Source: DATEDA01 sp963744255 (GTDB taxonomy: Bacteria > Pseudomonadota > Gammaproteobacteria > Burkholderiales > SG8-39). Taken from it: a stretch of 64,000 bases of DNA. Shown here in pieces: positions 35,272-44,253 of the stretch (position 1 is its first letter; every line of letters starts with the position of its first letter). Below the pieces are notes generated by a model. That model searched no databases. It was not told the origin of the DNA and worked only from the letters and a program-made list of their open reading frames with translations. The position numbers were made by a program, and so were the translations under genes. The stretch spans positions 7,579 to 71,578 of the forward strand of contig CAVUSZ010000012.1 of the NCBI GenBank assembly GCA_963744255.1. The letters run 5' to 3'.

Positions 35272-35676
35272 ATGAATGCCCAGGAACGTCAGAACGCCGT
35301 CGAGCCGATGCCGTCGGTGGTGACCGTCGCGCACATCGTCTACGCGCTGCACACCTCGCGATCGTGATCGGAATTGCGGGGACCGCGACGGTGATTGGCA
35401 GCTTCATCGGCAGCGTGCCGTCGATCATCGCGGTGATCCTGAACTACGTGAAGCGCGGGGATGCGCGCGGCACCTGGGTGGAGTCGCACTACCGCTGGCA
35501 GATCCGGACGTTCTGGTTCGCGGTGCTGTGGGTGGTCATCGCCGTGCTGCTGATTCTCACCGTCGTCGGAGCGATTGTCGGCTTCCCCGTGTTGATCGCG
35601 CTGACGCTATGGCTCATCTACCGCATCGCGCGCGGGCTGGCTGCGGTTGCGCGACAAGCGCCCGATGTATGTATGA
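35272..35676 (+). pseudogene. Second DUF4870-like paralogue with compensating frameshifts
   Basis: The coding path starts at ATG 35272 (MNAQERQNAVEP). It loses one C near 35353 (CACACCTCGCG where CACACCCTCGCG would stay in frame), runs in a second frame through ILNYVKRGDARGTWVESHYRW, then gains one base near 35637 and returns to the first frame for WLRLRDKRPMYV and a stop at 35676. Restored, it would be ~134 residues and clearly paralogous to the intact gene upstream. The -1/+1 pair cancels, which is typical of base-calling errors but also possible in a decaying gene. Confidence 0.8.
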
Positions 35677-35715
35677 CCGCGCATCGGATCGGCGGCATGC
35701 GCGATGACGGCGGAA

Positions 35716-36258
35716 CTAACGGCTCAGCAGCACCACCGCCCGCGGCAGGCCGAGACGCGGCGCGCGGAAGTCGATCTCGAAGGCGAGTGTCAGCGCCTCG
35801 CCATCGCGGTTGAACGCGCGTACGAAATCGACCGCATCGGGCTCGTCCCGCGCAGGCGCGCCGGCGACGAAAACCCGTCGTTCGTCGCGTGCCTCGCGCG
35901 GCGGGTCGCCTGCCGTCGCCCCGTGGGTCGCGCGCCGCAGGCGCGGCTGAAGCGGGTCCGATCCGACGTCGAACTCGAACACCCTGCCGTCGCTCACGCG
36001 CGCGGCCCGCAGGCTGCGCCCGTCTGCGCTGAGGCGGAGCTCGGCGAGCTCGCCCCTTCCGCCGACCGACAACGTGTGCACGACCCGGCCGTAGCGGAGC
36101 GATTTCCGCGTGGCATCGACTGTCACGAGCTTGTCGGAGCCATCGCCGACGCCCCCGACGCCGGCCGTCCAGACGTAGAGGTATCGCTGCTGCGCGGTCG
36201 CGGCGCCGCCCGCGAGCGCGGCGGCAAGCGCCGCCGCGGCGAGTCCCGTACGAGACAT
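35716..36258 (-). CDS. Secreted protein of unknown function, beta-propeller-like N-terminus
   Basis: A 180-residue protein with a signal peptide (about residues 1-22, cleavage after ATA). The following QRYLYVWTAGVGGVGDGSDK and VHTLSVGGRGE look like the first blade of selenium-binding-protein/methanethiol-oxidase-type propellers, which are normally ~430 residues or more. The later part (SDGRVFEFDVGSD) is compatible with a second blade, but the protein then ends. It is either a shortened, degenerating propeller or a distinct small family. It is divergent from the transglycosylase gene. Confidence 0.55.
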   Translation of the reverse strand: MSRTGLAAAALAAALAGGAATAQQRYLYVWTAGVGGVGDGSDKLVTVDATRKSLRYGRVVHTLSVGGRGELAELRLSADGRSLRAARVSDGRVFEFDVGSDPLQPRLRRATHGATAGDPPREARDERRVFVAGAPARDEPDAVDFVRAFNRDGEALTLAFEIDFRAPRLGLPRAVVLLSR

Positions 36259-36405
36259 CCATGCCCCTTTCGCGTTCGGTTCACCCGGAAGTGTGCCGCA
36301 GGAGCAGCATTTCGCGTCCCCGCGGAGGTCCGACCCGGAAGAGCCCCGATTCCGGCATGCGGCATGCTTGACCCTTCACGCCGGGCAGGTACCATTCGAC
36401 GACTC

Positions 36406-37116
36406 ATGACCCAACACAGACGGCGCAGCGACCTCAGGACACTCAGCCTCGCAGCGGGCCTCGCGGCGCTGATCGCGCATGCGGCGCCGGCATGCGCCGA
36501 CGTCTATTCGTTCGTCGCGGAGGACGGCACCGTCCGCTTCTCCAACCAGCCCGATGATCCGCGCTACAAGCTCTATCTTCGCGACCCGTCCGAGTACAAG
36601 CTCCGGGAGACGAAGGAGTTCGGCAATCTCCGCAACCCGGGCGACTACCGTCTGCGCGCGCCGTGGGGCAAGCGGACCGAACGCGACGTGCTCGACAACC
36701 CGCTGCTCGAAGGCAAGCCGTACCAGGTTCACGTCATCGAGGCGGCGAAGAACACGCAGCTCGACCCGGCGCTGATCCACGCGGTGATCACCGCGGAGTC
36801 GAACTACAACGTGAACGCGGTGAGCCAGAAGGGCGCAGTCGGCCTGATGCAGCTCATGCCCGACACCGCGCGCCGTTACGGTCTGAAAAATAGAGAGATC
36901 AAGCATCCGGACAAGAACATCAAGGCCGGCGCGCAGTACCTCGCCGACCTCATCCGCATGTTCGACGGCGACCTCAAGCTCGCCCTGGCGGGCTACAACG
37001 CGGGCGAGAACGTCGTCGTCCGATACGGCCGCAAGGTGCCGCCTTACGCCGAGACGCAGGCCTACGTGCCTCGCGTGCTCCGCGTGTACGACGAGCTCCG
37101 CCTGCCCGTGCAGTGA
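36406..37116 (+). CDS. Lytic transglycosylase, SLT domain
   Basis: A 236-residue exported enzyme that cleaves peptidoglycan glycan strands. Residues 1-31 form a signal peptide; residues 32-60 are a DUF4124-like segment (DVYSFVAEDGTVRFSNQP). The SLT domain follows, with the catalytic glutamate in ITAESNYNVNAVS (near residue 131), GLMQLMPDTARRYG, and LALAGYNAGENVV. The architecture is that of the small LT family often found near pili or flagellar genes, none of which are seen here. ATG 36406 precedes the basic signal start. Confidence 0.93.
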   Translation: MTQHRRRSDLRTLSLAAGLAALIAHAAPACADVYSFVAEDGTVRFSNQPDDPRYKLYLRDPSEYKLRETKEFGNLRNPGDYRLRAPWGKRTERDVLDNPLLEGKPYQVHVIEAAKNTQLDPALIHAVITAESNYNVNAVSQKGAVGLMQLMPDTARRYGLKNREIKHPDKNIKAGAQYLADLIRMFDGDLKLALAGYNAGENVVVRYGRKVPPYAETQAYVPRVLRVYDELRLPVQ

Positions 37117-37152
37117 ACCGGTCATCTCGCGCGCCTAGACTCGGGCGCTAGC

Positions 37153-38361
37153 GTGCGCATCCTCTACGTCTCCGACGTCTACTTCCCCCGCGTAAACGGC
37201 GTTTCCACCTCGATCCAGACTTTCCGCCGCGAGCTCCACGCGCTCGGCCACGAGACCGAGCTCGTGGCGCCGCAATACCCGGCGCCGCACGCGGACGAGC
37301 CAGGCGTAATCCGCGTCCCGTCCCGCTACGTCCCGCTCGACCCGGAGGACCGCGCGATGCGCTGGCGTGAGCTGAAGCGCGCCGACCGGCTGCTCGCCGG
37401 CCGCGAGTTCGATCTCGTGCATATCCAGACGCCGTTCCTGGCGCACTACGCGGGGCTGCGGTTTGCGCGCGCGTGGGACGTGCCCGTGATCGCGACCTAC
37501 CACACGCTCTTCGAGGAGTATCTGTTCCACTACGCGAAACTCGCTCCGCGCGGCGCGATGCGGGCGCTCGCGCGGCGCTTCTCGCGCAGCCAGTGCAACC
37601 AGCTCGACGCGGTCGTCGTCCCCTCGACGGCGATGCGCGAGGCGCTCGAGCGCTACGGCGTCGTGACCCGCATGGAGATCGTGCCGACCGGCATTCGCCT
37701 CCCGGACTTCGCCGGCGGCGACGGCGCTCGCTTCCGCGAGCGGCACGGCATCGCGCCTGGCCGGCCGCTCCTGCTCTTCGTGGGACGCGTGGCGTTCGAG
37801 AAGAACATCGACTTCCTCCTGCGGATGCTCGCAGGCGTGCGGCGCGAGGCGCCCGACGTGCTGCTCGTGGTCTGCGGAGAAGGGCCGGCGGGCCGCTCGC
37901 TCGCGCGCGTCGTGGCCGCGCTCGGCCTCGGGCGGCACGTCCGCTTCGTCGGCTACCTCGACCGGTCGACCGAGCTGCTCGACTGCTATCGCGCGGCCGA
38001 CGTCTTCGTCTTCGCGTCGCGCACCGAGACCCAGGGACTCGTGCTGCTCGAGGCGATGGCGCTCGGCATTCCGGTGGTCTCCACGGCGGTGATGGGCACG
38101 CGCGACATCGTCGGGCCGGGGCGGGGCGCGCTCGTCCCCGCGGACGACGAGCAATCGTTCGCAGCCGCGGTGACTCGCCTGCTACGCGACCCGGCGTTGC
38201 GCGCCCGGCTCTCGAGCGAGGCGATCGACTACGCGCGGGAGTGGAGCGCGCCCGGGACGGCGCGGCGCCTCGCGGCGGTCTACGCGTCGGTGGTCGCCGG
38301 GCACGCGGCTGCGCGGCAAGCGAAAAGCCCTCGCAGCACCCGGGTGAGCTTTACTGCTTGA
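37153..38361 (+). CDS. Glycosyltransferase family 4
   Basis: A 402-residue GT-B enzyme starting at GTG 37153. The N-terminal loop FPRVNGVSTSIQTF (about 12-25) and the C-terminal ASRTETQGLVLLEAMALGIPVV (about 293-314), with the E-x7-E motif, place it among GT4 retaining transferases such as mannosyl- or glucosyltransferases on lipid acceptors (PimB/MgtA-like). It likely builds a glycolipid or polysaccharide at the membrane. galE lies 900 bp downstream but a toxin-antitoxin pair intervenes. Confidence 0.92.
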   Translation: MRILYVSDVYFPRVNGVSTSIQTFRRELHALGHETELVAPQYPAPHADEPGVIRVPSRYVPLDPEDRAMRWRELKRADRLLAGREFDLVHIQTPFLAHYAGLRFARAWDVPVIATYHTLFEEYLFHYAKLAPRGAMRALARRFSRSQCNQLDAVVVPSTAMREALERYGVVTRMEIVPTGIRLPDFAGGDGARFRERHGIAPGRPLLLFVGRVAFEKNIDFLLRMLAGVRREAPDVLLVVCGEGPAGRSLARVVAALGLGRHVRFVGYLDRSTELLDCYRAADVFVFASRTETQGLVLLEAMALGIPVVSTAVMGTRDIVGPGRGALVPADDEQSFAAAVTRLLRDPALRARLSSEAIDYAREWSAPGTARRLAAVYASVVAGHAAARQAKSPRSTRVSFTA

Positions 38362-38481
38362 GCGCGATCGTCCGCGCTCCATGCCGTCTGCCGACACGAG
38401 CTGTCCGCGCGTGTGCCCGCCTAGGAGGGACGCCTGCAGCACCCCCTGCCGCCGACTGCACGACGTTGACCCGAGTCAATC

Positions 38482-38497
38482 CTTACATCAAAGTAAG
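38482..38497. promoter_or_regulatory. Candidate operator of the AbrB-VapC module
   Basis: Inverted repeat CTTAC-ATCAAA-GTAAG in an AT-rich patch 28 bases before the antitoxin start. Antitoxin-toxin complexes usually repress their own promoter through such sites; an AAGGAG ribosome site follows at 38513-38518. Confidence 0.5.
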
Positions 38498-38524
38498 AGA
38501 ATCTGAAAACGCAAGGAGTACCGG

Positions 38525-38764
38525 ATGGCAGCCGCCGTGCTCACGAGCAAGGGCCAGGTGACGATCCCGAAAGAGATCCGCGAACGACTGGGCGTCCAGC
38601 AGGGCGACCGGATCGAGTTCGTCGAAATGGGTCCGGGCGAGTTTGCGGTCAAGGCGGCGACGCTCGACATTCGCCGGCTCAAGGGGACCGTGCCCAAGCC
38701 GCCGAGGCCGGTGACCGTCGACGCGATGAACCGCGCCGTGCGCCGCAGGGCCGTCCGTCGATGA
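38525..38764 (+). CDS. AbrB/MazE-type antitoxin
   Basis: A 79-residue SpoVT-AbrB swapped-hairpin protein. The DNA-binding domain is VLTSKGQVTIPKEIRERLGVQQGDRIEF (about 5-32), a near-consensus match; the C-terminal ~40 residues are basic and proline-rich and would wrap the toxin. It overlaps the PIN-domain gene by four bases, the standard antitoxin-toxin layout. Its lower-GC upstream region hints at horizontal acquisition of the pair. Confidence 0.93.
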   Translation: MAAAVLTSKGQVTIPKEIRERLGVQQGDRIEFVEMGPGEFAVKAATLDIRRLKGTVPKPPRPVTVDAMNRAVRRRAVRR

Positions 38765-39159
38765 TCGGCCTCGATACCAACGTCGTTGTCCGCTACCTGG
38801 TCCAGGACGATCCGCGACAGTCGGCGACTGCGACGCCGCTAATCGAGCGCGAGCTGTCGCCGGACCGGCCCGGCGTCCTTACGGCGGTCGTCCTATGCGA
38901 GATCGCGTGGGTCCTCGAGGAGAGCTATGAGACACCGCGCCCCGAGCTGCTCGCGATTCTTGAGGGGCTGCTGGGCGTCAAGCAACTCGTTGTCGAGCAG
39001 GCCGAGCCCGCATGGCGCGCGCTGCGCGCGGCCCGTACGGCTGGTGCCGACTTCAGCGATGCGCTGATCGGTCAGGTCGTAGCCGCGCACGGCGGGAAGA
39101 AGACCGTTACATTCGACCGCGCAGCCGCGAGACTCCCCGGTTTCGAGCTCCTTGCCTAG
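38761..39159 (+). CDS. PIN-domain toxin (VapC-like)
   Basis: A 132-residue PIN-fold ribonuclease. The acidic metal-binding residues are all visible: Asp5 in GLDTNVVVRY, Glu47 in CEIAWVLEE, Asp97/Asp100 in ADFSDALI and Asp119 in TFDRAA. It would cleave RNA (often tRNA or rRNA) when freed from the AbrB-type antitoxin. No damage is seen, so the module is probably functional. Confidence 0.94.
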   Translation: MIGLDTNVVVRYLVQDDPRQSATATPLIERELSPDRPGVLTAVVLCEIAWVLEESYETPRPELLAILEGLLGVKQLVVEQAEPAWRALRAARTAGADFSDALIGQVVAAHGGKKTVTFDRAAARLPGFELLA

Positions 39160-39255
39160 GATGAAACCGGACGCCGAAGGCGGCGCTTTCTTGGCTTCGG
39201 GGAGCACAAGGGGCGCCGCGAAGCGGCTTTGCCCTCTCGTGTCGTGAGAACTGAC

Positions 39256-40266
39256 ATGAAAATCCTCGTCACCGGCGGCGCCGGCTATATCGGGTCGCAC
39301 ACCTGCGTGGAGCTCATCGCGGCCGGCCACGACGTCGTCATCGTCGACGATCTGTCGAACGCGACCTTCGCCGTCATCGAGCGCATCGAGCGGATCGCGG
39401 GCAAGCGCGTCGAGTTCGTCCACGCCCGCGTGCAGGACGAGGCGAAGGTGCGCGCCGCCATTGGCGCCGGCGTCGACGCCGCCATACACTTCGCCGCCTT
39501 CAAGGCGGTGGGCGAGTCGGTCGCGAAGCCGCTCGCCTATTACGAGAACAACCTCCAGAGCCTGGCGAGCCTGGTGCGGCTCATGGCGGAGCTGGGCGCA
39601 AAGCACATCGTGTTCAGCTCCTCGGCCACCGTCTACGGCGATCCCGAGCGCGTGCCGATCCCCGAGTCGGCGCGGCTCGCGCCCACCAACCCCTACGGCT
39701 GGACGAAGCTCCTGGGGGAGCAGATGCTGCGCGACCTCGCCGACGCCGACCCGTCGTGGAAGGTGACGCTGTTGCGCTACTTCAACCCGGTCGGCGCACA
39801 CCCGAGCGGTCTCATCGGCGAGGACCCGCGCGGCATTCCGAACAATCTCATGCCCTACGTGTCGCAGGTTGCGGTGGGGTTGCTCCCGGAGCTGCGCGTC
39901 TTCGGCGACGACTACCCCACGCGCGACGGCACCGGCGTACGCGACTACCTGCACGTCGTAGACCTCGCTCTCGGCCACGTGCGCGCGCTCGAGCGACCCG
40001 GCACGGCAGACCTAACCACGGTGAACCTCGGCACCGGCCGCGGCTACAGCGTGCTCGAGATCGTGCGGGCGTTCGAGGCAGCGAGTGGCCGCGCGATCCG
40101 ACACCGCTTCGCGGCGCGGCGGCCGGGGGACGTGGCCGAGGTCTATGCGGATGCGTCGCTCGCCGCACTCAGGCTCGGCTGGACGGCCGTCCGCGGCATC
40201 GACGAGATGTGCCGCGACGCGTGGAACTGGCAGCACCGGAATCCCCGGGGTTACGCGGCCGGCTGA
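39256..40266 (+). CDS. galE: UDP-glucose 4-epimerase
   Basis: A 336-residue extended SDR enzyme interconverting UDP-glucose and UDP-galactose. Key features: VTGGAGYIGSHT at residues 5-16, the DDLSN segment, catalytic Ser/Thr in SSSATVYG, and YGWTK with the catalytic Tyr and Lys. NPYGWTKLLGE and RYFNPVGAHPSGLIGEDP are hallmarks of GalE rather than other epimerases. ATG 39256 is preferred over 39229 because the nucleotide-binding strand begins immediately (MKILVTGG). Confidence 0.95.
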   Translation: MKILVTGGAGYIGSHTCVELIAAGHDVVIVDDLSNATFAVIERIERIAGKRVEFVHARVQDEAKVRAAIGAGVDAAIHFAAFKAVGESVAKPLAYYENNLQSLASLVRLMAELGAKHIVFSSSATVYGDPERVPIPESARLAPTNPYGWTKLLGEQMLRDLADADPSWKVTLLRYFNPVGAHPSGLIGEDPRGIPNNLMPYVSQVAVGLLPELRVFGDDYPTRDGTGVRDYLHVVDLALGHVRALERPGTADLTTVNLGTGRGYSVLEIVRAFEAASGRAIRHRFAARRPGDVAEVYADASLAALRLGWTAVRGIDEMCRDAWNWQHRNPRGYAAG

Positions 40267-40329
40267 GCACCTTACGCGCTCCGACGCGTCCGCGAGCAGT
40301 TCCAGCCCTGCGAGAAACTGGCGCCGCGG

Positions 40330-41139
40330 TCACGTGCCGTAGCGGACGGGCGCGCCGAACGCCTTGATCGCGGCAAGCGCGCTATAGCACGCGAGCAGCG
40401 CCGTCTTCGGGTTGTCGGGCGAAGGCACCGACTCGAACCTGAGGCTGATCGTCCCGGTCCGCCCGCGGATCGTGATGGAGTGGGTGTTGTGCTTCAGCGC
40501 CGGATCGGCGACGACCTTCAGCCGCGTGCGGTCGAAGCCGACGCCCGCCATCGACAGAACCGCGGCGATGTTCACGTTCGCGGGGAAGTGCGGCACGCCT
40601 TCGCGCGCTGGCCCGTCGAAAAGCGTGGTCGCGACCGCCAGCCGCTCCAGGTCGATGCCGAGGCCTTCGACGTAAGGGATCTCCTTCCACGCGACGGGCG
40701 GTTTGGCGACCAGGATATCGACCTCGTCGACCCCCGCCACGCAGGCTGCCTTCAACGCGTCGAGTCCGCCGATCCCGCCTGACGGGACGTAGAGCATCGC
40801 GTGCTTTTCGGCTGCCAGCCGTTCGAGCTTGGAGCGCAGCGCGTCGTCGCAGAGCGCACCGCCCGAGAGCACGATCACGGGGATTCCGGCCTCGAGCAGC
40901 GGCGCCGCGTATTGCCGCACCGCGTCGTGGGAAGCGGCCTCGACCACGGCGTCGGGCTTCAGCGCCACGAGGGCATCAAGGGTCGTGACGAACGGGACGC
41001 CGAAGCTCGCCGCGAGCGGCTTCCCGCGCGAGGCTCGGCTCCGGCCGAGGATGGCCGCGACCTCGACGCCGCCGAGCTCCGCGCGATGATCCAGGACAAG
41101 GCGCGCGATCACACCGCCGCCGATGATGCCGATGCGCAT
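40330..41139 (-). CDS. nadX: L-aspartate dehydrogenase-like protein
   Basis: A 269-residue NAD(P)-dependent dehydrogenase of the NadX family, with GIIGGGVIARLVLDH (residues 4-18), EAASHDAVRQYA, and the C-terminal FPANVNIAAVLSMAG with HNTHSI. NadX oxidises aspartate to iminoaspartate for NAD synthesis; homologues beside transporters can act on other amino acids. It is divergent from the Bug-type binding-protein gene by 95 bp. The symbol rests on family resemblance. Confidence 0.85.
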   Translation of the reverse strand: MRIGIIGGGVIARLVLDHRAELGGVEVAAILGRSRASRGKPLAASFGVPFVTTLDALVALKPDAVVEAASHDAVRQYAAPLLEAGIPVIVLSGGALCDDALRSKLERLAAEKHAMLYVPSGGIGGLDALKAACVAGVDEVDILVAKPPVAWKEIPYVEGLGIDLERLAVATTLFDGPAREGVPHFPANVNIAAVLSMAGVGFDRTRLKVVADPALKHNTHSITIRGRTGTISLRFESVPSPDNPKTALLACYSALAAIKAFGAPVRYGT

Positions 41140-41234
41140 GCGGGGATTCTGCCATGCGGCGCAAGATGCCTTCGCCCCGCCGGCCAGTGTAGACTGCCCG
41201 CGCTTCGACCAGTCGTCCATAGGAGGAAAGACCA

Positions 41235-42181
41235 GTGAGGAAAGCTGTTCGCCATGCTGGGCGCGGCCGCCGCGCTCGCCGCCTCGGCGTCGTTCGCCGC
41301 GTACCCCGACCGACCGGTCAAGATGATCGTGCCGTGGGCCGCCGGCGGCGATACCGACAACATCTTCCGGCCGTTCGCGCCGCTGCTGCAGAAGCAGCTC
41401 GGCCAGCCGGTCGTGATCGCGAACGTCGGCGGCGCGTCGGGCACCAAGGGCGCGAAGGAGGCGAAGGATTCGCCCGCCGACGGCTACACGCTCTACGCCG
41501 TCCACGACTACATCCACTCGACGTACTACGCCGGCGTCGCCGACGTTCAGTACACCGACTTCGAGCCGGTCTGCCTGATCAGCTCGACGGCGTCGGTGCT
41601 CACGGCGAGCGCGAAGTCGCCGTGGAAGACCTGGGCCGAGCTCTTCGCCGACGCCAAAGCGCGTCCCGGGCAGATCACGGTCGGCGCCACGCTCGCCTCG
41701 ACCAGCCACTTCTTCCCGGCGCTGATCGAGAAGGCGGCGGGGATCAAGTTCAAGTACGTCTCGTACGAAGGCCTCGCGCCGCGCATGAACGCGATCCTCG
41801 GCGGGCACATCGACCTCACCGACTCCAACCTCACGCAGAAGGGCAAGGTCGACGCGGGCGAGCTCAAGTTCCTCGCCATCGCAACCGAGAAGCGCAGCCC
41901 CGAGACGCCGAACGTGCCCGACGCTGAAAGAGCTCGGCGTCAACGTCGTCTACGACGTCAACCGCGGCATCATGGCGCCCAAGGGCACGCCGGCCGACGT
42001 GGTGGCGAAGCTCGAGTCCGCGTGTGCGGCCGCGGCGAAGGAGCCGGCGTTCGCGGAGGCGATGAAGAAGCAGGGCACCGACGTCCGCTACATGGACCGC
42101 AAGGCTTACGCCGCGTGGCTCAAGCAGAACGACGAGCTCAACAAGACGCTCGCGAAGGACCTCGGGCTGCTGAAGCGTTGA
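41235..42181 (+). pseudogene. tctC: Tripartite tricarboxylate transporter binding protein (TctC/Bug), two frameshifts
   Basis: Restored, it would be ~315 residues with a signal peptide (MRKLFAMLGAAAALAASASFA) and the Bug-type start YPDRPVKMIVPWAAGG. The DNA as given has one extra A in GAGGAAAGCTG (41239-41243), which shifts the frame at codon 3, and one extra C near 41925 (GTGCCCGACG), after which the C-terminal 85 residues (ELGVNVVYDVNRGIMAPKG...) continue in a third frame to a stop at 42181. A GGAGGAAAGA ribosome site precedes GTG 41235. It binds an unknown carboxylate in the periplasm if intact. Confidence 0.85.
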
Positions 42182-42215
42182 TCGTCCCCCTCCGGGGAAG
42201 GAGGGGAGAGGGGGA

Positions 42216-42708
42216 GTGACCATGATCGGCCGTGACGGGTGGGCCGGCCTCGCCATCCTCGCGTTCTGCGCCGCCCTCTGGTGGATGACGCTCGGACTGA
42301 AGGACAACCCGCTCGTCCCGATCGGGCCGGGCTTCTATCCGCGCATCGTCATCGGCGTCACCGCCTTCTTCGCCGTGCTGGTCGTTATCGGCGACGTGCT
42401 CGCGCGGCGGGGTGGCGGCGTGGCGGGGAAGGCCGCGCAGGCGGTGGCCGAGCGGGCCAACTACACCCTGGTGCTCGCGAGCTTCGCCGTCTTCGGCGCG
42501 TACGTGCTCGCGCTGCCCGGGCTCAGGCTTCCGCATCGCGACCTTCCTGTACGTGGCGGCGGCCGCGGCGCTGCTCGCGCGGCCGCTCGGCGCGAAGCGC
42601 TGGGTCTCGATCCTCGTGCTCGCGCTCCTCACCACGGCGATCACCTACTTCGTGTTCGAGCGCTACCTGCTGGTGCTCCTGCCGCGCGGGCGATGGACCG
42701 GGTTCTAG
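42216..42708 (+). pseudogene. tctB: Tripartite tricarboxylate transporter small subunit (TctB), one frameshift
   Basis: Restored, it is ~163 residues with four membrane segments, as expected for TctB. The first ~103 codons (GLKDNPLVPIGPGFYPRIV...) are in the GTG 42216 frame. An extra A near 42525 (GGGCTCAGGC) shifts to the frame encoding GFRIATFLYVAAAAALL and FVFERYLLVLLPRG, ending at 42708. The large subunit begins eight bases later. Either the operon is decaying or the read has an indel. Confidence 0.83.
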
Positions 42709-42715
42709 CCGCCTG

Positions 42716-44253
42716 ATGTACGAGCTGCTCGCCGCCGGGATCGTCGACGTCCTGCAGTGGAAGTACCTGCTGCCGCTCGTCCTCGGCACGCTGACCGGGG
42801 TGATCGGCGGCGCGCTGCCGGGCATCACGATCACTCTGACAGTTATCGTGGTGCTGCCGTTCACCTTCGGACTCGAGCCGCTGCAGGGGCTCGCTGCCAT
42901 GATCGGCGTCTACGTCGGCGGCGAGACCGGCGGGCTCATCACCTCGTGCCTGCTCGGCATCCCCGGCAAGCCGTCCGCGGTTGCGACGACGTTCGACGGC
43001 TACCCGATGGTGCGCAAGGGCGAGCCCGGGCGCGCGCTCTGGCTCGGCATCTGGGCGTCGATCTTCGGCGGGCTGCTCGGCGCGATCGTCCTCGTCGGAG
43101 CGACCGGGCCGCTCGCCCGGTTCGCGCTCGAGTTCGGCCCGTGGGAATACTTCTCGCTCTTCGTGCTCGCGCTGTCCATGGTCGCCGGCCTGGTCGAGTC
43201 CTCGCTCGCCAAGGGCCTGCTCTCGGGCGCGCTCGGCCTCGTCGTGACCGTGCTCGGCGGCGACCCGGTGCTCGGCCAGCCGCGGCTCACTTTCGGGATC
43301 GGCTTCATCGAGGGCGGCATCTCCTTCCTGCCGGTGCTGATCGGCGTGTTCGCCTTCGGCCAGATCATGTCGGAGGTGGAGCGCATGGGCGGCGCGGCGG
43401 ACGCGGCCGAGCGCGCGAGCCGGGCGATCCGGCTCGTCGTGTCGCACGGCAAGGTCATCTGGGAGATCGTGTCGCGCCCGTTCCTGCTGCTCTGGGCATC
43501 GTTCATCGGGCTGGTGATCGGCGTGCTGCCGGCGATCGGCGGCAGCGCCGCCAACATGCTCGCCTACGACCAGGCGAAGAAGTTCTCGCGCCATCCCGAG
43601 AGGTTCGGCACCGGCGTTCCCGAGGGGATCATCGCCTCCGAGGCGTCGAACAACGCCAACGTCGCCGGGTCGCTGGTGACCATCATGGCCTTCGGCATCC
43701 CCGGCGACGCGGTGACCGCGGTGATGCTCGGCGCGCTCACGATCCACGGCATCCAGTCGGGGCCGCTCTTCATCTCGCAGAACGCGCAGCTCGCGTACGG
43801 GATGTTCGCCGCCTACATCCTCGCGCACGCGGTCGTGCTCGCGATCCTGCTGGTGCGGCGTACGCTGGGCGCTGCACATCGTCGTGGTCCCGAAATGGGT
43901 GCTGTTCCCGGTCGTGCTGGTGCTGTGCGTGGTCGGTGCCTACGCGCTCAACAATACCGTCGGCAATGTCTACGTGCTCGCCGTGTTCGGCGTGCTCGGC
44001 TATCTCATGGTGAAGTTCGGGTTTCCGCTGGCGCCGTTCATCCTCGGGCGTGATCCTCGGCGACCAGATCGAGATCAACCTGATCCGCGCGATCATGAGC
44101 GACCCGAACCCCTTGCTCTTCCTCACGCGGCCGATCTCGGGCGTGCTGCTCGTGCTCTCGGTCGCATCCGTCGTGGCCGCGATCTGGCAGCACCGGCGCC
44201 ACCAGCGGCGCGCGGCGGCGGTCCCGGGCGCGGAGGAGGCGGCCGATTTCTGA
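42716..44253 (+). pseudogene. tctA: Tripartite tricarboxylate transporter large permease (TctA), two frameshifts
   Basis: Restored length is ~511 residues with about 12 membrane helices. The N-terminal 380 codons are intact and carry TctA hallmarks: GVIGGALPGITITLT, GETGGLITSCLLGIPGKP, GVLPAIGGSAANMLAYDQAKK and SEASNNANVAG. One extra base near 43858 (GTGCGGCGTACG) moves the frame to VRWALHIVVVPKWVLF, and one extra C near 44055 (CTCGGGCGTGATC) moves it to VILGDQIEINLIRA, ending at 44253. Function as transporter would be lost if these are real. Confidence 0.85.
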
